From Stictocephala bisonia (lineage: Eukaryota > Arthropoda > Insecta > Hemiptera > Membracidae), in assembly GCA_035578905.1 (NCBI GenBank), contig JAQJVL010000323.1, forward strand, positions 62,001 to 126,000: a stretch of 64,000 bases of DNA, written 5' to 3'. Shown piece by piece: positions 1-10,970 of the stretch. The position numbers were made by a program, and so were the translations under genes. The notes beneath the pieces were generated by a model. That model worked only from the letters and a program-made list of their open reading frames with translations, did no database searches and was not told the DNA's origin. Every line of letters starts with the position of its first letter. Position 1 is the first letter of the stretch.

Positions 1-780
1 CCCTTTAATAGGCATTTCATGAAAATTATTTTCATTGGTTAGTTCACTATTTAAATCCCCATGTAAAAATATTTCATTAGTATTTACTTGGATTTTATTT
101 TCTTGCTCTGATTTTATTTGTTTCACAAAGTCATTTATTATTTCCTTCATAATGCAAAATCCCTTTTTATTTAAATGAACAAGGTCAGGTTTTTTACTGC
201 CCCTTGAGAAAATCTCTTTTTCAAACAAGTCTAGGTTGCATCTATTTTTAAATTCTGTGTCCATGAAAACATTAGATATGTTTATTACCCTAATATTTTT
301 ATCATTATTCAAAGAGGTTATAAAATCATTAAACACATTTAGTTTGTGAAAATGGAAAGCATCACTTTTAGCAAGTCTTGGTATTGGTGGTAAAGTTAAT
401 AGAATTAATTCTTTTTTCAAACTAACTAACTCTTCTATCATGCTTTTATATTCATTAATGATATACTTAGTTGGGATTTCTTGTAAAAAGTCATTAGTCC
501 CTATCATAATGAGAAGTTTTTCATTTAAGTTATCCTTATTTAAATTAAACTCATTTTTTAATTCAGGAATATTTTGGCCACTTACACACAGTCCTATTCT
601 TCTTTTGTTTAATACAAATACTGGAGTCTTATTTAATATATTTTGAGCGAACCTACTTAATTGACTATCACCTGCTAGCTCATAATCTAAATATATTGGT
701 TTCTCCATTATTTGTTCTAGGTTACATTGATACTGTTTACTCTCTCTGGACCTACCTGTGTTTGCGCCTTGCTGTAGTTG
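1..780 (-). CDS. SGNH-hydrolase-like domain ORF of the retrotransposon (partial)
   Basis: Open for 260 codons after the Gag stop to the window edge; the first internal Met is at 708-706. The three SGNH (GDSL-like) hydrolase signatures are present in order: GDS with the candidate nucleophile Ser (672-664), GTND (501-490, the block III G-x-N-D), and D-L-V-H (186-175, the block V Asp/His pair). The spacing of about 160 residues from Ser to His suits a small esterase-type domain. Family members hydrolyse esters of lipids or acetylated sugars; esterase domains are known in some retrotransposon ORFs, for example in the CR1 group. The frame is identical to that of the Gag ORF, separated by one TGA, so it is probably made as a Gag readthrough fusion. 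Internal initiation at 708 is the alternative. The actual substrate is unknown. Confidence 0.65.
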
Positions 781-783
781 TCA
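775..783 (-). promoter_or_regulatory. Candidate stop-codon readthrough signal TGA-CAA-CTA
   Basis: The Gag ORF ends in GAA TGA (stop at 783-781), and the next two codons are CAA CTA. This fits the CARYYA hexamer known 3' of leaky stops in tobamovirus-type readthrough. No other stop interrupts the frame down to base 1, so readthrough would give one Gag-esterase polyprotein. Seen: sequence and frame. Inferred: function. A simple nonsense mutation is possible but would not explain the context. Confidence 0.5.
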
Positions 784-2454
784 TTCAGTTCTAACATCTT
801 CTCTGCTATGATGATAATTACTGCTTTGTCCTCTATTTGAGCCTCTGTAATTCCCTCTAAAATTACCTCTGTAACCCCCTCTTCTATTACTGTCATTATC
901 TCTACGTCTAGGAACCTCTTGGTTTTCTCTAACCTCACTATGGTTATTATTGACTACTATTTGTTTATTATTGTTTTCATATGATCTATTTTGTGGTCTT
1001 TTATTGGAATCAAACTGACTTTTACCCACATGATTTAGTTGTTTCAAATAGGTCTCTAGGTCATCTCCGTTTTGTATGTTACTAGCTGTCGCTACTGATG
1101 CACTAATCCCTATTGGTAGGTGTCTTGATATGAAACTAAGAAAAGTGGTCATGTTCAGCTTATGATCTAGAAAACATGATATGTTGTAGTATTCCATAAT
1201 GTAATTTACCATGTCATCCCTGTTAGCATCATAAGTACCACCCCCCATTAATTTGTTTTCAAACTCTTTCTGTTTGTCTATTCCCCAATATTTATTTCTA
1301 AATTCGCCTTCGAATTCAAGAAAGTTGTTCCACTTGTCAAGTCTATTTCTAATCCATATACTAGCCTCCCCTTTCAAGTGTTTCATAAGAAATAGAATTT
1401 GACAATCCCATTGATCCTCTGACAGATCTACAAACTTCCTAGCAAATTTAATAAATGTCATTGGGTGACATTTGTTTGAGTCTGGATAAAAATCTACTAA
1501 ATACAATTCTGCACTAGTGCTAGAGATTGTTTTGTTATTTGTAGTGTTGTGTGTAGTCTTATTTTTATTATCATCAATAGTAATTTTATTTAGTGATAAG
1601 TCTATCTCACCTATGTGTGTATTATTACTACTGTCTCTTACAACAGATCTGTCTCTATTTATTTGAGTTCTCTTAGTTTGGTCACAAATCATTTTTATTT
1701 CTTTATCTACATGTTCTTTTAATTCATTTATTTTACCCTCTAGATCAGTATTATTTAGGGTGATAGCTCTTTCTATTTTATTGTCTATGATAGTGTTTAG
1801 ATAACCTATCTGTTCTTCTATTTTGTCATTTACTTTGATCATTTGATTGTCTACTTCAACAATCACATTAGTTAGTTTGATATTTAGCTCAATATATTTG
1901 TCTAACAAAGTTTTGTTTATCTCACTCAGTTTATTTTCAACTTCGTTTATTTTTATGGTCTGTTCTTTATTTTTATTATTTACTTCTTCCCTAATATTGC
2001 TTTCTTTTACTTTAATTTTCTCATTAAAGTCTACTTTTATTTGTTCTACCTGTCTGTCTAGTTTATCTTCAAGTTGATTTATTCTATCATTGACATCTTT
2101 CCTAAGCTCATCTAATTTTATATTGTTTTCCCTATTCATCTCTACCATATCAGTATTAATTTGATTGAGTTTAGTTTCTACATTTGTATTTATGTTATTA
2201 AGTTTTGTTTCTAAGTTGTCATATTTAGTGTTCATACTTTCATTCATACTGTTTAGTTTAGTTTCCACATTTGTATTTATTTTTAACAACATGTCCATTA
2301 TGTTAGACAAAGTATCTTCCCTATTTAAATCTGGCCTAACTTCATCAGATTTATCTTTATTTTTATTTATGTTAATCTCCCTGATAACGCTCAGAGAGGT
2401 GTCAGAGTTATCGGAATCAATGTCCGTATTCTCCACCATGTCTATGTTTGACAT
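781..2454 (-). CDS. Gag-like structural protein of LTR retrotransposon
   Basis: A 557-codon ORF starting at the ATG at 2454-2452. The N-terminal half (about residues 40-270) is charged and rich in Asn/Glu/Lys/Ile, with repeated I-N-T-N-V-E-T-K-L-N units, and should form a long coiled coil. Residues about 315-475 look like a retrotransposon Gag capsid region: YLVDFYPDS, then W-D-C-Q-I-L-F-L-M-K-H-L-K-G-E-A, and a W-x-x-F-x-x-E-F block. The C-terminal ~60 residues are Arg/Gly/Asn-rich with several RG and YRG repeats and no CCHC zinc knuckle, so RNA binding is probably by the RG tail. Such proteins package element RNA in cytoplasmic particles. Family level is inferred from composition and layout; no exact family is named. 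Confidence 0.75.
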   Translation of the reverse strand: MSNIDMVENTDIDSDNSDTSLSVIREININKNKDKSDEVRPDLNREDTLSNIMDMLLKINTNVETKLNSMNESMNTKYDNLETKLNNINTNVETKLNQINTDMVEMNRENNIKLDELRKDVNDRINQLEDKLDRQVEQIKVDFNEKIKVKESNIREEVNNKNKEQTIKINEVENKLSEINKTLLDKYIELNIKLTNVIVEVDNQMIKVNDKIEEQIGYLNTIIDNKIERAITLNNTDLEGKINELKEHVDKEIKMICDQTKRTQINRDRSVVRDSSNNTHIGEIDLSLNKITIDDNKNKTTHNTTNNKTISSTSAELYLVDFYPDSNKCHPMTFIKFARKFVDLSEDQWDCQILFLMKHLKGEASIWIRNRLDKWNNFLEFEGEFRNKYWGIDKQKEFENKLMGGGTYDANRDDMVNYIMEYYNISCFLDHKLNMTTFLSFISRHLPIGISASVATASNIQNGDDLETYLKQLNHVGKSQFDSNKRPQNRSYENNNKQIVVNNNHSEVRENQEVPRRRDNDSNRRGGYRGNFRGNYRGSNRGQSSNYHHSREDVRTE

Positions 2455-2774
2455 GATTATTTTATTTTTTAGAATTTAATAATTGAAAAATATGTCCTAT
2501 GATTCTTTTATTCTTTTTAATTAAAGTTTACTAAAATTAAAATATATTTTCCTAGGCTTCTATTATCTCATATTTTAAATATTTTCAACTACATTTAATT
2601 CACTACTATGATATACAGCCTATCACAATTTTTATATAATCAACTTGACATGAAATTTCACATAAGCTATGATTTTCTAATAAATTGTTAACCAATTATT
2701 TTCATGTCTTTTTTTTTTTTTTTTTTTTTTTTATTTTAATTGCATCATACAGCTTCACGTTGTTGGCGCCATTC
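2455..2774 (-). promoter_or_regulatory. Retrotransposon leader with primer-binding-site candidate
   Basis: On the minus strand, TGGCGCCAACAACGTGA begins at 2771, three bases after the LTR candidate ends in ...GTAACA. Starting with TGG directly after the LTR is standard for tRNA-primed minus-strand synthesis, and TGGCGCC begins many insect element PBSs. I cannot name the tRNA with confidence. The rest is an A-rich leader (a 23-base A run on this strand at 2732-2710) leading to the Gag ATG. Confidence 0.45.
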
Positions 2775-3977
2775 TGTTACGTTACGCCTTTTGTTACTTT
2801 ATTTATTTTATTTAATTTATTGATTAAATTAAAATAATGATATTCAATAAATCAGGGTTCTTTAATTAATTTCTTTTTTATCCCAAATTATTGGGTGACA
2901 ATTTGTAACCTTTTACCTTTAAGGAGGTTGTTGCTTTTATTAAAATTATTTATTTAATTTAATGAAAGTCATTAAATTATTGCATGATTTCTCTTAAAAT
3001 TGATCTCAGGGTCTAACGGGTAATTCGGTGAAGCTTATATGATGCAATCAAACAAGATAGTTAAGCTTTCAAAATATTATTTTAATCACATGTTTCAATT
3101 AGACATTTACTTTAGATTATTTTTCTAACAAAGTTATTTCAATATAAAAATTAAACTTGACTGAATTTATTAAGAAATCATCATTAATATTCTATTTTAC
3201 AACTTAATTAGAAGTACACTTATCTGAGGCACTAAGAGGTTCTCGTGGAGTATTAGTCAGACCGGTTCAAATTTAATATTCAATTCACTGAACAAGATTT
3301 ATTAACGCACTGTTTCAAATAATACTGCACAAATATGATTCTAGGACTGTCTAGGTTGTACTATAGTGAGAGTTTTCAATGTCGGCAGAGTATCGGAGTC
3401 ATGTTACTGTTTCTGATGGCGAGAGAAGAGACGAAGTCATCCCATTGACTCCCTGGGCGAGAGCAGTGTACAGAGTGATGCCACCGAGAGCGAGGGCGAG
3501 AGCCCTTGATTTTGGTCAACCGCGTGGTATTCCCCTCCTCTAATTTTTTGAACCAATAGCGTCCCTACTTTTTTTTGTTGTTTGTTACTAGGTCGTCTGC
3601 TCCAACGTTGCTTGTACGTTCTTTCTTTTGAATAACGGGTGGGGGTAATGGAAACTTTCAACCGACTTGCATGTTGATTCCTGTCCCCGCCACTGCGTTG
3701 TGAATTTGTTAACTGTTTTGGTCTCACGCATTCCAGATGTTTTGATGATTCTCGGAACTGAACCACCCATCCTGTCTCAAACAAAGGGCCTTGTTTGAGT
3801 CGACATATTTATGTCTCCATGTCTACCCAACTGCGTCTTTCTTACGACAATTCTCTAATATGATTTAAAACTTCTTTTTATTTTGATTAAATATATTTCT
3901 TTCCTTCTATATAATAATTTATTTATTATTTATCTAAATTAATTAAATTTCCCTACCAATTTGGTGGACCCGTTACA
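2775..3977 (-). repeat. Long terminal repeat candidate (~1.2 kb)
   Basis: On the minus strand it starts TGTAACGGGTCCACC (3977) and ends GTAACGTAACA (2775), giving TG...CA ends with a short TGTAAC-like imperfect inverted terminus, directly followed by the PBS candidate. It contains no convincing gene; small open frames on either strand inside it are not supported. The second LTR needed for proof lies outside the window. Confidence 0.5.
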
Positions 3978-4007
3978 CAGTATTGTTTTGTCTTAGGTAA
4001 GTGATGG

Positions 4008-4397
4008 CGATTGGTGCTGCTCTACAAAATTTCAAAATCTCTACAAAATCTTATTAATTCTAGTTAAACGATTACCTCCTTCACTGTCAGATCGATACGA
4101 CACATAGCCTAGACCTAGTCAGCATCATTGATGTAGTCGATTGGTGCTGCTCTACAAAATTTCAAAATCTCTACAAAATCTTATTAATTCTAGTTAAACG
4201 ATTACCTCCTTCACTGTCAGATCGATACGACACATAGCCTAGACCTAGTCAGCATCATTGATGTAGTCGATTGGTGCTGCTCTACAAAATTTCAAAATCT
4301 CTACAAAATCTTATTAATTCTAGTTAAACGATTACCTCCTTCACTGTCAGATCGATACGACACATAGCCTAGACCTAGTCAGCATCATTGATGTAGT
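4008..4397. repeat. Tandem repeat, 130-bp unit, 3 copies
   Basis: Three virtually identical 130-bp units (starts about 4010, 4140, 4270) beginning CGATTGGTGCTGCTC. The last 20 bases of the unit (CATCATTGATGTAGTCGATT) match the start of the neighbouring 82-bp satellite monomer, so the array is fused in register to that satellite. Confidence 0.95.
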
Positions 4398-6810
4398 CGA
4401 TTCGTCTTTCACTACTGTACGGCATACTGCATCCATACAAACATATTCAAGGGATGGCAACGATATATCGATAGATTAGTATCGATATTTTCTTTCGATA
4501 ATATTGGCCATATCGATATTTTAATTCGATGTATCATATCACTAAATATTGATGTTTTCTCTATCTCTCTCCTCAAAATCATCACGATTCGAAGAAAAAA
4601 TACATTTAAATTGCCTCATATGTGCCCAAAAAATTGATTGAAATAAAAAAGTAAGTTTATTTAAATTTTTACGCGAGGTTAACGCACTAGAATGTAAAAT
4701 TATTGTAGAACAATGGATGGAAGTTTAGTGTTCATATGAATCCTAATGGCATTTTTTAATGTGAAAAAAACCAATGTTATTATATTTTTCTTTTATAGTT
4801 ATCATAGTAATTAAAGGTATAATTATTCTTATTTTGAATGTTTTAAATTCAAACCCACAGACCACAACTTGTTTCGTGTAGATAAATGGATTTAATTTTT
4901 ACATTCAGTAAGTGATTCTAAATATTGTCAGCAAAGTATGAGTGTATTTTTGGTCATGACATAAGGATTGATGCATAATATTCGATAAGTAAATCGTATA
5001 CAACTCTATATATCGGTTACCCGATATATCGATATTTTTCTGTCGATATTATTGTTAGATCGACATTTGGTTTGCTATATATCGATAATTCGATATAACG
5101 ATATGTTGATAATATTTTCCATCCCTAAAAGACCGAGCCAACATGATTGATGGAGTCGATTCGTCTTTCACGTACTGTACTGTATTCTGTATTGACACAA
5201 AGATATTACAAAGACAGAGCTAACATGATTGATGGAGTCGATTCGTCTTACACGTACTGTAGTGTAATCTGTATTGACACAAAGATATTACTAAAATCGA
5301 GCCAACATGATTGATGAAGTCGATTCAACTTTCACGTACTGTACTGTATTCTGTATTGACACAAAGATATTACTAAAACCGAGCCAACATGAATGATGAA
5401 GTCGATTCGACTTTCACGTACTGTACTGTATCCTATATTGACACAAAGATATTACAAAGACAGAGCTAACATGATTGATGAAGTCGATTCGTCTTTCACG
5501 TACTGTACTGTATTCTGTATTGACACAAGGATATTACAAAGACAGCTAACATGATTGATGGAGTCGATTCGTCTTTCACGTACTGTAGTGTATTCTGTAT
5601 TGACACATAGATATTACAAAGACCGAGCTAACATGATTGATGGAGTTGATTCGTCTTTCACGTACTGTACTGTATTCTGTATTGACACAAGGATATTACA
5701 AAGACAGCTAACATGATTGATGGAGTCGATTCGTCTTTCACGTACTGTAGTGTATTCTGTATTGACACAAGGATATTACAAAGACAGCTAACATGATTGA
5801 TGGAGTCGATTCGTCTTTCACGTACTGTACTGTATTCTGTATTGACACATAGATATTACAAAGACCGAGCTAACATGACTGATGGAGTCGATTCGTCTTT
5901 CACGTACTGTACTGTATTCTGTATTGACACAAAGATATTAAAAAGACCGACCTAACATGATTGATTGAGTCGATTCGTCTTTCACGTACTGCACTGTATT
6001 CTGTATTGACACAAAGATATTACAAAGACCGAGCTAACATGATTGATGGAGTCGATTCCTCTTTCACGTACTGTAGTGTATTCTGTATTGACACAAAGAT
6101 ATTACTAAAACCGAGCCAACATGATAGATGAAGTCGATTCGTCTTTCACGTACTGTACTGTATTCTGTATTGACACAAAGATATTACAATGACAGAGCTA
6201 ACATGATTGATGGAGTTGATTCGTCTTTCACGTACTGTACTGTATTCTGTATTGACACAAAGATATTACAAAGACCGAGCTAACATGATTGATGGAGTCG
6301 ATTCCTCTTTCACGTACTGTACTGTATTCTGTATTGACACAAAGATATTACAAAGACCGAGCTAACATGACTGATGGAGTCGATTCGTCTTTCACGTACT
6401 GTACTGTATTCTGTATTAACACAAATATATTACAAAGACCGAGCTACATCATTGATGGAGTCGATTCGTCTTTCACGTACTGTACTGTATTCTGTATTGA
6501 CACAAAGATATTACAAAGACCGAGGTAACATGATTGATTGAGTCGATTCGTCTTTCACGTACTGTACTGTATTCTGTATTGACACAAAGATATTACAAAG
6601 ACAGAGCTATAACATGATTGATGGAGTCGATTCGTCTTTCACGTTCTGTACTGTATTCTGCATCGATATAAACATATTACAAACCGAGTCAACATCATTG
6701 ATGGAGTCGATTCGATTCGTCTATCACGTACTGTACTGTATTAACACAAAGATATTACTAAGACCGAGCCAAAATGATTGGAGTCGATTCGTCTTTACCT
6801 CAACTGTTCT
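4391..6810. repeat. Satellite array, 82-bp monomer (~20 copies), split by a MITE
   Basis: One divergent monomer at 4391-4449, then about 20 from 5127 on. Typical start GATTGATGGAGTCGATTCG, then CTTTCACGTACTGTACTG. Exact spacing of 82 is seen at 6285 to 6367; variants of 79-82 bp occur. The last copies (6615-6810) decay. Open frames across the array are periodic artefacts. Confidence 0.95.
4450..5126. mobile_element. hAT-like MITE inserted in the satellite
   Basis: 677 bp bounded by AGGGATGG (4450-4457) and its reverse complement CCATCCCT (5119-5126). Both ends are rich in ATCGAT-type palindromes. The flanks rejoin as an 82-bp monomer. AGGGATGG-type ends recall hAT elements, but I see no clean 8-bp duplication, so class is tentative. 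No transposase frame is visible inside. Confidence 0.6.
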
Positions 6811-6845
6811 GTATACTTACGTAATATATACATATCCACTTGTAT

Positions 6846-7557
6846 CAGTTGCCAACATTGAAGTGTCGGTGTCGCTACTATTTCTAACCTTCCAGTCAGC
6901 CTGCCAACTTGACGGCCGTATTTCACGTGCTATTGTTGGTAAACAACAGATATTTTTGTTCTTCCACGGTTAATTGGATGAGTCAGTCGTGTATGCGCAT
7001 TGTCTCTATCTGCCAGTTGCCAACACTGAAGTGCCGGTGTCGCTGCTATTTCTAACCTTCCAGTCAGCCTGCCAACTTGACGGTCGTATTTCACATGCTA
7101 TTGTTGGTAAACAGACATAATTGTTGTTCCACGGGATAGTTGGACGAGCCAGTCGTGTAGGCACATTGTCTCTGTATGTCAGTTGCCAACATTGAAGTGC
7201 CGGTGTCGCTGCTATTTCTAACCTTCCAGTCAGCTTGCCAACTTGACGGGCGTATTTCACGTGTTATTGTTGGTAAACATACATTATTGTTGTTCCACGG
7301 GATAGTTGGATGAGTCAGTCGTGTAGGCGCATTCTCTGTATGTCAGTTGCCAACATTGAAGTGCCGGTGTCGCTGCTATTTCTAACCTTCCAGTCAGCTT
7401 GCCAACTTGACGGGCGTATTTCACGTGCTATTGTTGGTAAACATACATTATTGTTGTTCCACGGGATAGTTGGATGAGTCAGTCGTGTAGGCGCATTGTC
7501 TCTGTATGTCAGTTGCCAACATTTAAGTGCCGGTGTCGCTGCTATTTCTAACCTTCC
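6846..7557. repeat. Tandem repeat, ~164-168-bp unit, about 4.3 copies
   Basis: CAGTTGCCAACATTGAAGTG recurs at 6846, 7014, 7180, 7344 and 7510. The array stops abruptly after AACCTTCC at 7557. Long frames on both strands here follow the repeat and are not genes. Confidence 0.95.
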
Positions 7558-8975
7558 AAATTCAACAATATATCCAACACTACATGTGTCTTGAAGCAAA
7601 GTTTCATATAAAATGGTGAGAATTTTAGCGTTGGTTGGGTGATTGATTACCCGTTCAGTTTTCATAAATAAATTGAATTAATTATTAATTATAAAATAAA
7701 TGTAATCATTATTGGGTCATTGATGTACATTTTTTTAAATCTGACACAACAAAGGGAAAGGGAGAAAGTTTGTGCCAGTTACCTGTTACCATTTATTACA
7801 AGATTATTAAAAAAGATATATAATTACTAGTCTTATTTCTCTCAATTAGCTATAAACCAGTGAGATGTCGTTAAAAACTGATATAATATGTATAGTGTAG
7901 GCCTTTACAATACAGGTACAAATAAATAAATAGAAACAGTATTATTAAGTACATACAGTTAACATATAACAATTGTTATTCACTCATTCTGATCCATGAT
8001 ACATTTATTTATATTTATTTGTTTTCTGTATGAATGAATCAAGAATAATTTTCTTTTGTTGAACTTGAAGCTGGCGTGTTTTAATAATAAAAAGCCATAA
8101 CCTTGTGACATAAACATGTAGGAAGCCCAAAGTTAATAAATGTCGTTTTATAGTTCTGATAACACAACTGTAAATAGTGAAGCGATTATGCTTTATTGTG
8201 CCATTTTATTACTTTGATGAAAACAATGACTATCTCGCATCGGGTCCAATTCAGCAAGGATCATTAATACGGGTAAAAAGTGTAAGCATTATCTGGAACC
8301 TTGATGCAATTGTACTTAATTTATTGCCAAACTTCGTAAAATCAAGTTTGTATCGAAATAAGTAAACGAAGCCAACTATAATAACACGATAGGTTTTAAA
8401 TTATCTATATTAAAAACAAATTTCATATATTTATGTCACCTTGAAAGACGAATATAACTAATAGGTATTAAAAACTTGTAATTTAGGAACTCAGTAGACA
8501 AATATTGCATAATTAAACGATTAGTTACAAGAGACAACAGACAATTACGTATTCATTACATAATCCAAGCACCAGTCTTTAAATAATTTGAGTTCTCTAT
8601 TTTTTAATTTTTTTATTATGGTTTTTTACAAGAGTGCACTTAAAATGTTTATAACCTAACCAACTCAAGAAGGATAAATCATATTGGTGTTATCATAATA
8701 TTTTATCTAATTTTTCATATAAACTTGTTTTTTTAAACTCTATTAAATAGATGAATATAAAATTATATCATTTTAATTATTCATATGTTCTGAGTTTTGT
8801 TTTGTTAATAAACTGTAAAATTTTTCTGGAGCAAACTTTTTTAAGATTGATGGCCCTTTTGAAAAACCCTCGGTTGCCCATTCTAATTTGGATAACAAAA
8901 AACAACTTCAACATTATATGTTCTGTCACTAAAGAAGTACATCTCGAAATCACAAAAAAACAAGTTGAGTAATAA
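7558..8975. other. AT-rich spacer, nothing recognised
   Basis: No supported gene, repeat array or element end. Only short chance frames. Confidence 0.6.
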
Positions 8976-9800
8976 TTGGTGACAGTGACACCGTTGCATA
9001 ACGATTGTAACGTTAATAGCGACTGCCACGTAACAGTGTCGAGTATCGGCTACGGTGAGCCAACAAACTACTTTCTACTATCCCCGATGTGAATGTAACT
9101 ATTGAGGAACACAATTCACTGTGTTGTAGCTAATCCGTTTTCTGAGTAATACATTGGTAACAGTGACAGTGACACCGTTCCATAACTGTTATAACGTTAA
9201 TAGCGACTGCCACGTAACAGTGTCGAGTCTCGGCTACGATGAGCCAACCAACTACTTTCTCCAATCCCCGATGTGAATGTCACTATTGAAGTACACAATA
9301 CACAGTGTTGTAGCTAATCCGTTATCTGAGTAATACATTGGTAACAGCGACAGTGACACCGTTCTATAACTGTTATAACGTTAATAGTGACTGCCACGTA
9401 ACAGTGTCGAGTCTCGGCTACGATGAGCCAACCAACTACTTTCTCCAATCCCCGATGTGAATGTGACTATTGAAGTACACAATACACTGTGTTGTAGCTA
9501 ATCCGTTATCTGAGTAATACATTGGTAATAGTGACAGTGACACCGTTACATAACTGTTATAACGTTAATAGCGACTGCTAAGTAACAGTGTCGAGTATCG
9601 GCTACGATGAGCCAACCAACTACTTTCTCCAATCCCCGATGTGAATGTGACTATTGAAGTACACAATACACTGTGTTGTAGCTAATCCGTTATTTGAGTA
9701 ATACATTGGTAATAGTGACAGTGACACCGTTCTATAACTGTTATAACGTTAATAGCGACTGCTACGTAACAGTGTCGAGTATCAGTAACCCCGAGCTGAC
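8976..9800. repeat. Tandem repeat, 184-bp unit, about 4.5 copies
   Basis: The phrase GTGACACCGTT recurs with CCG at 8991, 9175, 9359, 9543 and 9727, exactly 184 bp apart each time. Each unit contains ATAACGTTAATAGCGACTGC and GTGTCGAGT. Confidence 0.95.
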
Positions 9801-10127
9801 CACTTTCTCCTATTACCGGTGTGAATGTTGACTCGGCCCGTCGAATGTCGAAGCCTGTCGGGTGTTTGTATAAGGTTCCCTCCAATCATTAAGTAATACG
9901 TATTTACACGTTACGAAAATAACTGAGTCAACTTTGTCACGTCAAAAACCGACATGGCTTCCGTTCTCCAACTTATGTTTACCATCTGTTTGTGTTCTTC
10001 AAAGCAACTTCCATAGCTTAACAGTTGCGTTATACAAAGTTAATTTGTTTGTAATCGTTCTTGTTTTTCCTTCTTTTAAACTAAACATATTTTGTACATT
10101 TTATACAAATATGTTTTGAGGGTCAAC

Positions 10128-10330
10128 TTAACCCTCAAATATAACGCTGGGGTCCATCGGACCCTACTCAATTTTTTAATTAATGTCTTTTGGTTTATAA
10201 ATTCTTATATTCATACTTAGCACCCATGTAAATGTTTTAATCTTTTATTAACATTTTGCACTGCTTCAGTGATTTTTAAATATACTTTTTTTATAACAAG
10301 TTATAGTGGGGTCCTGTGGACACCATGTTA
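10128..10330 (+). mobile_element. piggyBac-like left end with palindromic subterminal repeats
   Basis: TTAA (10128-10131) is followed by CCCTCAAATATAACG, the TTAA-CCC arrangement of piggyBac-superfamily termini. Two imperfect palindromes follow: GGGTCC-atc-GGACCC (10150-10164) and GGGGTCC-tgt-GGACaCC (10308-10324), each preceded by a TATA(A) motif. A related third copy is at 11911-11944. I did not find the matching GGG-TTAA right end. Confidence 0.45.
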
Positions 10331-10387
10331 TACTTACGTCTGCCATTTGTCTTACTATTTCAATGGGAATCCGTAGATATGTATTTA

Positions 10388-10427
10388 TTATTGTATCATG
10401 CTGTGAAATCACAGCATGATACAATAA
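10388..10427. repeat. Perfect 19-bp inverted repeat with 2-nt loop
   Basis: TTATTGTATCATGCTGTGA (10388-10406), AA, then its exact reverse complement (10409-10427). It could extrude as a cruciform or form a hairpin RNA. Open frames on both strands here result from the palindrome. Confidence 0.95.
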
Positions 10428-10970
10428 ATTTGGTATTATGGATGCAAGACCATAAAGGAAAAATATTTTTGTTGTTAAAATTTCTCTCAAGTTTCGTAAC
10501 ATGTTATTTCCCATTTTTGGGAGGTATAATAAGAACATATGAGTATAATTCCAATTTTTCACCATAATTATCCTATAGTTCATTTATTTCTTATTTTAAA
10601 TATATATGTTTTGTTATTTATATTTTTATTAAATCACCTATTTTTGGAAACAACTTTTAAAGTTAAAAAAACTATATGTTATTCAATCTTATATTACTAT
10701 ATTATGTATTAAACTGAGGCACATTAAAGTATTTACAGAACATAAAAGAAACCCACATAAACAATAAATACATAATTTTAAATAAAAAAAACAAAAACTA
10801 TTTTTATAAGCTACATCTGGGACAAGTATAGGCAATTTTGTACGCCAACTTATAGACCTTGTCCACAGAGTATTTAGTGCCTTGTCTCATAGAAATGAAA
10901 GTTGTAAGACCACAACTCAGATCGTTGACAAATGGCTGCAATTAAAATATTTATGGTATATAACTGTGTG

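Larger units (their letters stand above)
1..3977 (-). mobile_element. LTR retrotransposon, 5' part, continues off the left edge
   Basis: Reading the minus strand from 3977 down, the order is LTR candidate (3977-2775), TGGCGCC primer-site candidate (about 2771), ~300-nt leader, Gag-like ORF (2454-781), one in-frame TGA, then an SGNH-hydrolase ORF open to base 1. This order is what LTR retrotransposons show. Protease, reverse transcriptase and integrase would lie outside the window, so clade (Gypsy, BEL/Pao or other) cannot be assigned. Both ORFs are long and undamaged apart from the single TGA, which suggests a fairly young insertion. Confidence 0.7.

Noticed and set aside
717..938. 73-codon minus-strand frame across the Gag stop
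   Set aside because: It lies in a different frame, overlapping the RG-rich Gag tail and readthrough region; composition is an out-of-frame echo.
1847..2479. Plus-strand Ser/Leu/Phe-rich frames opposite Gag
   Set aside because: They mirror the coiled-coil coding strand and have no independent support.
3437..3784. 115-codon minus frame inside the LTR candidate
   Set aside because: No domain, no conservation evidence, and located in a probable non-coding LTR.
6289..7665. Repeated peptides from the 82-bp and 166-bp arrays
   Set aside because: Periodic translation of tandem repeats, broken by indels.
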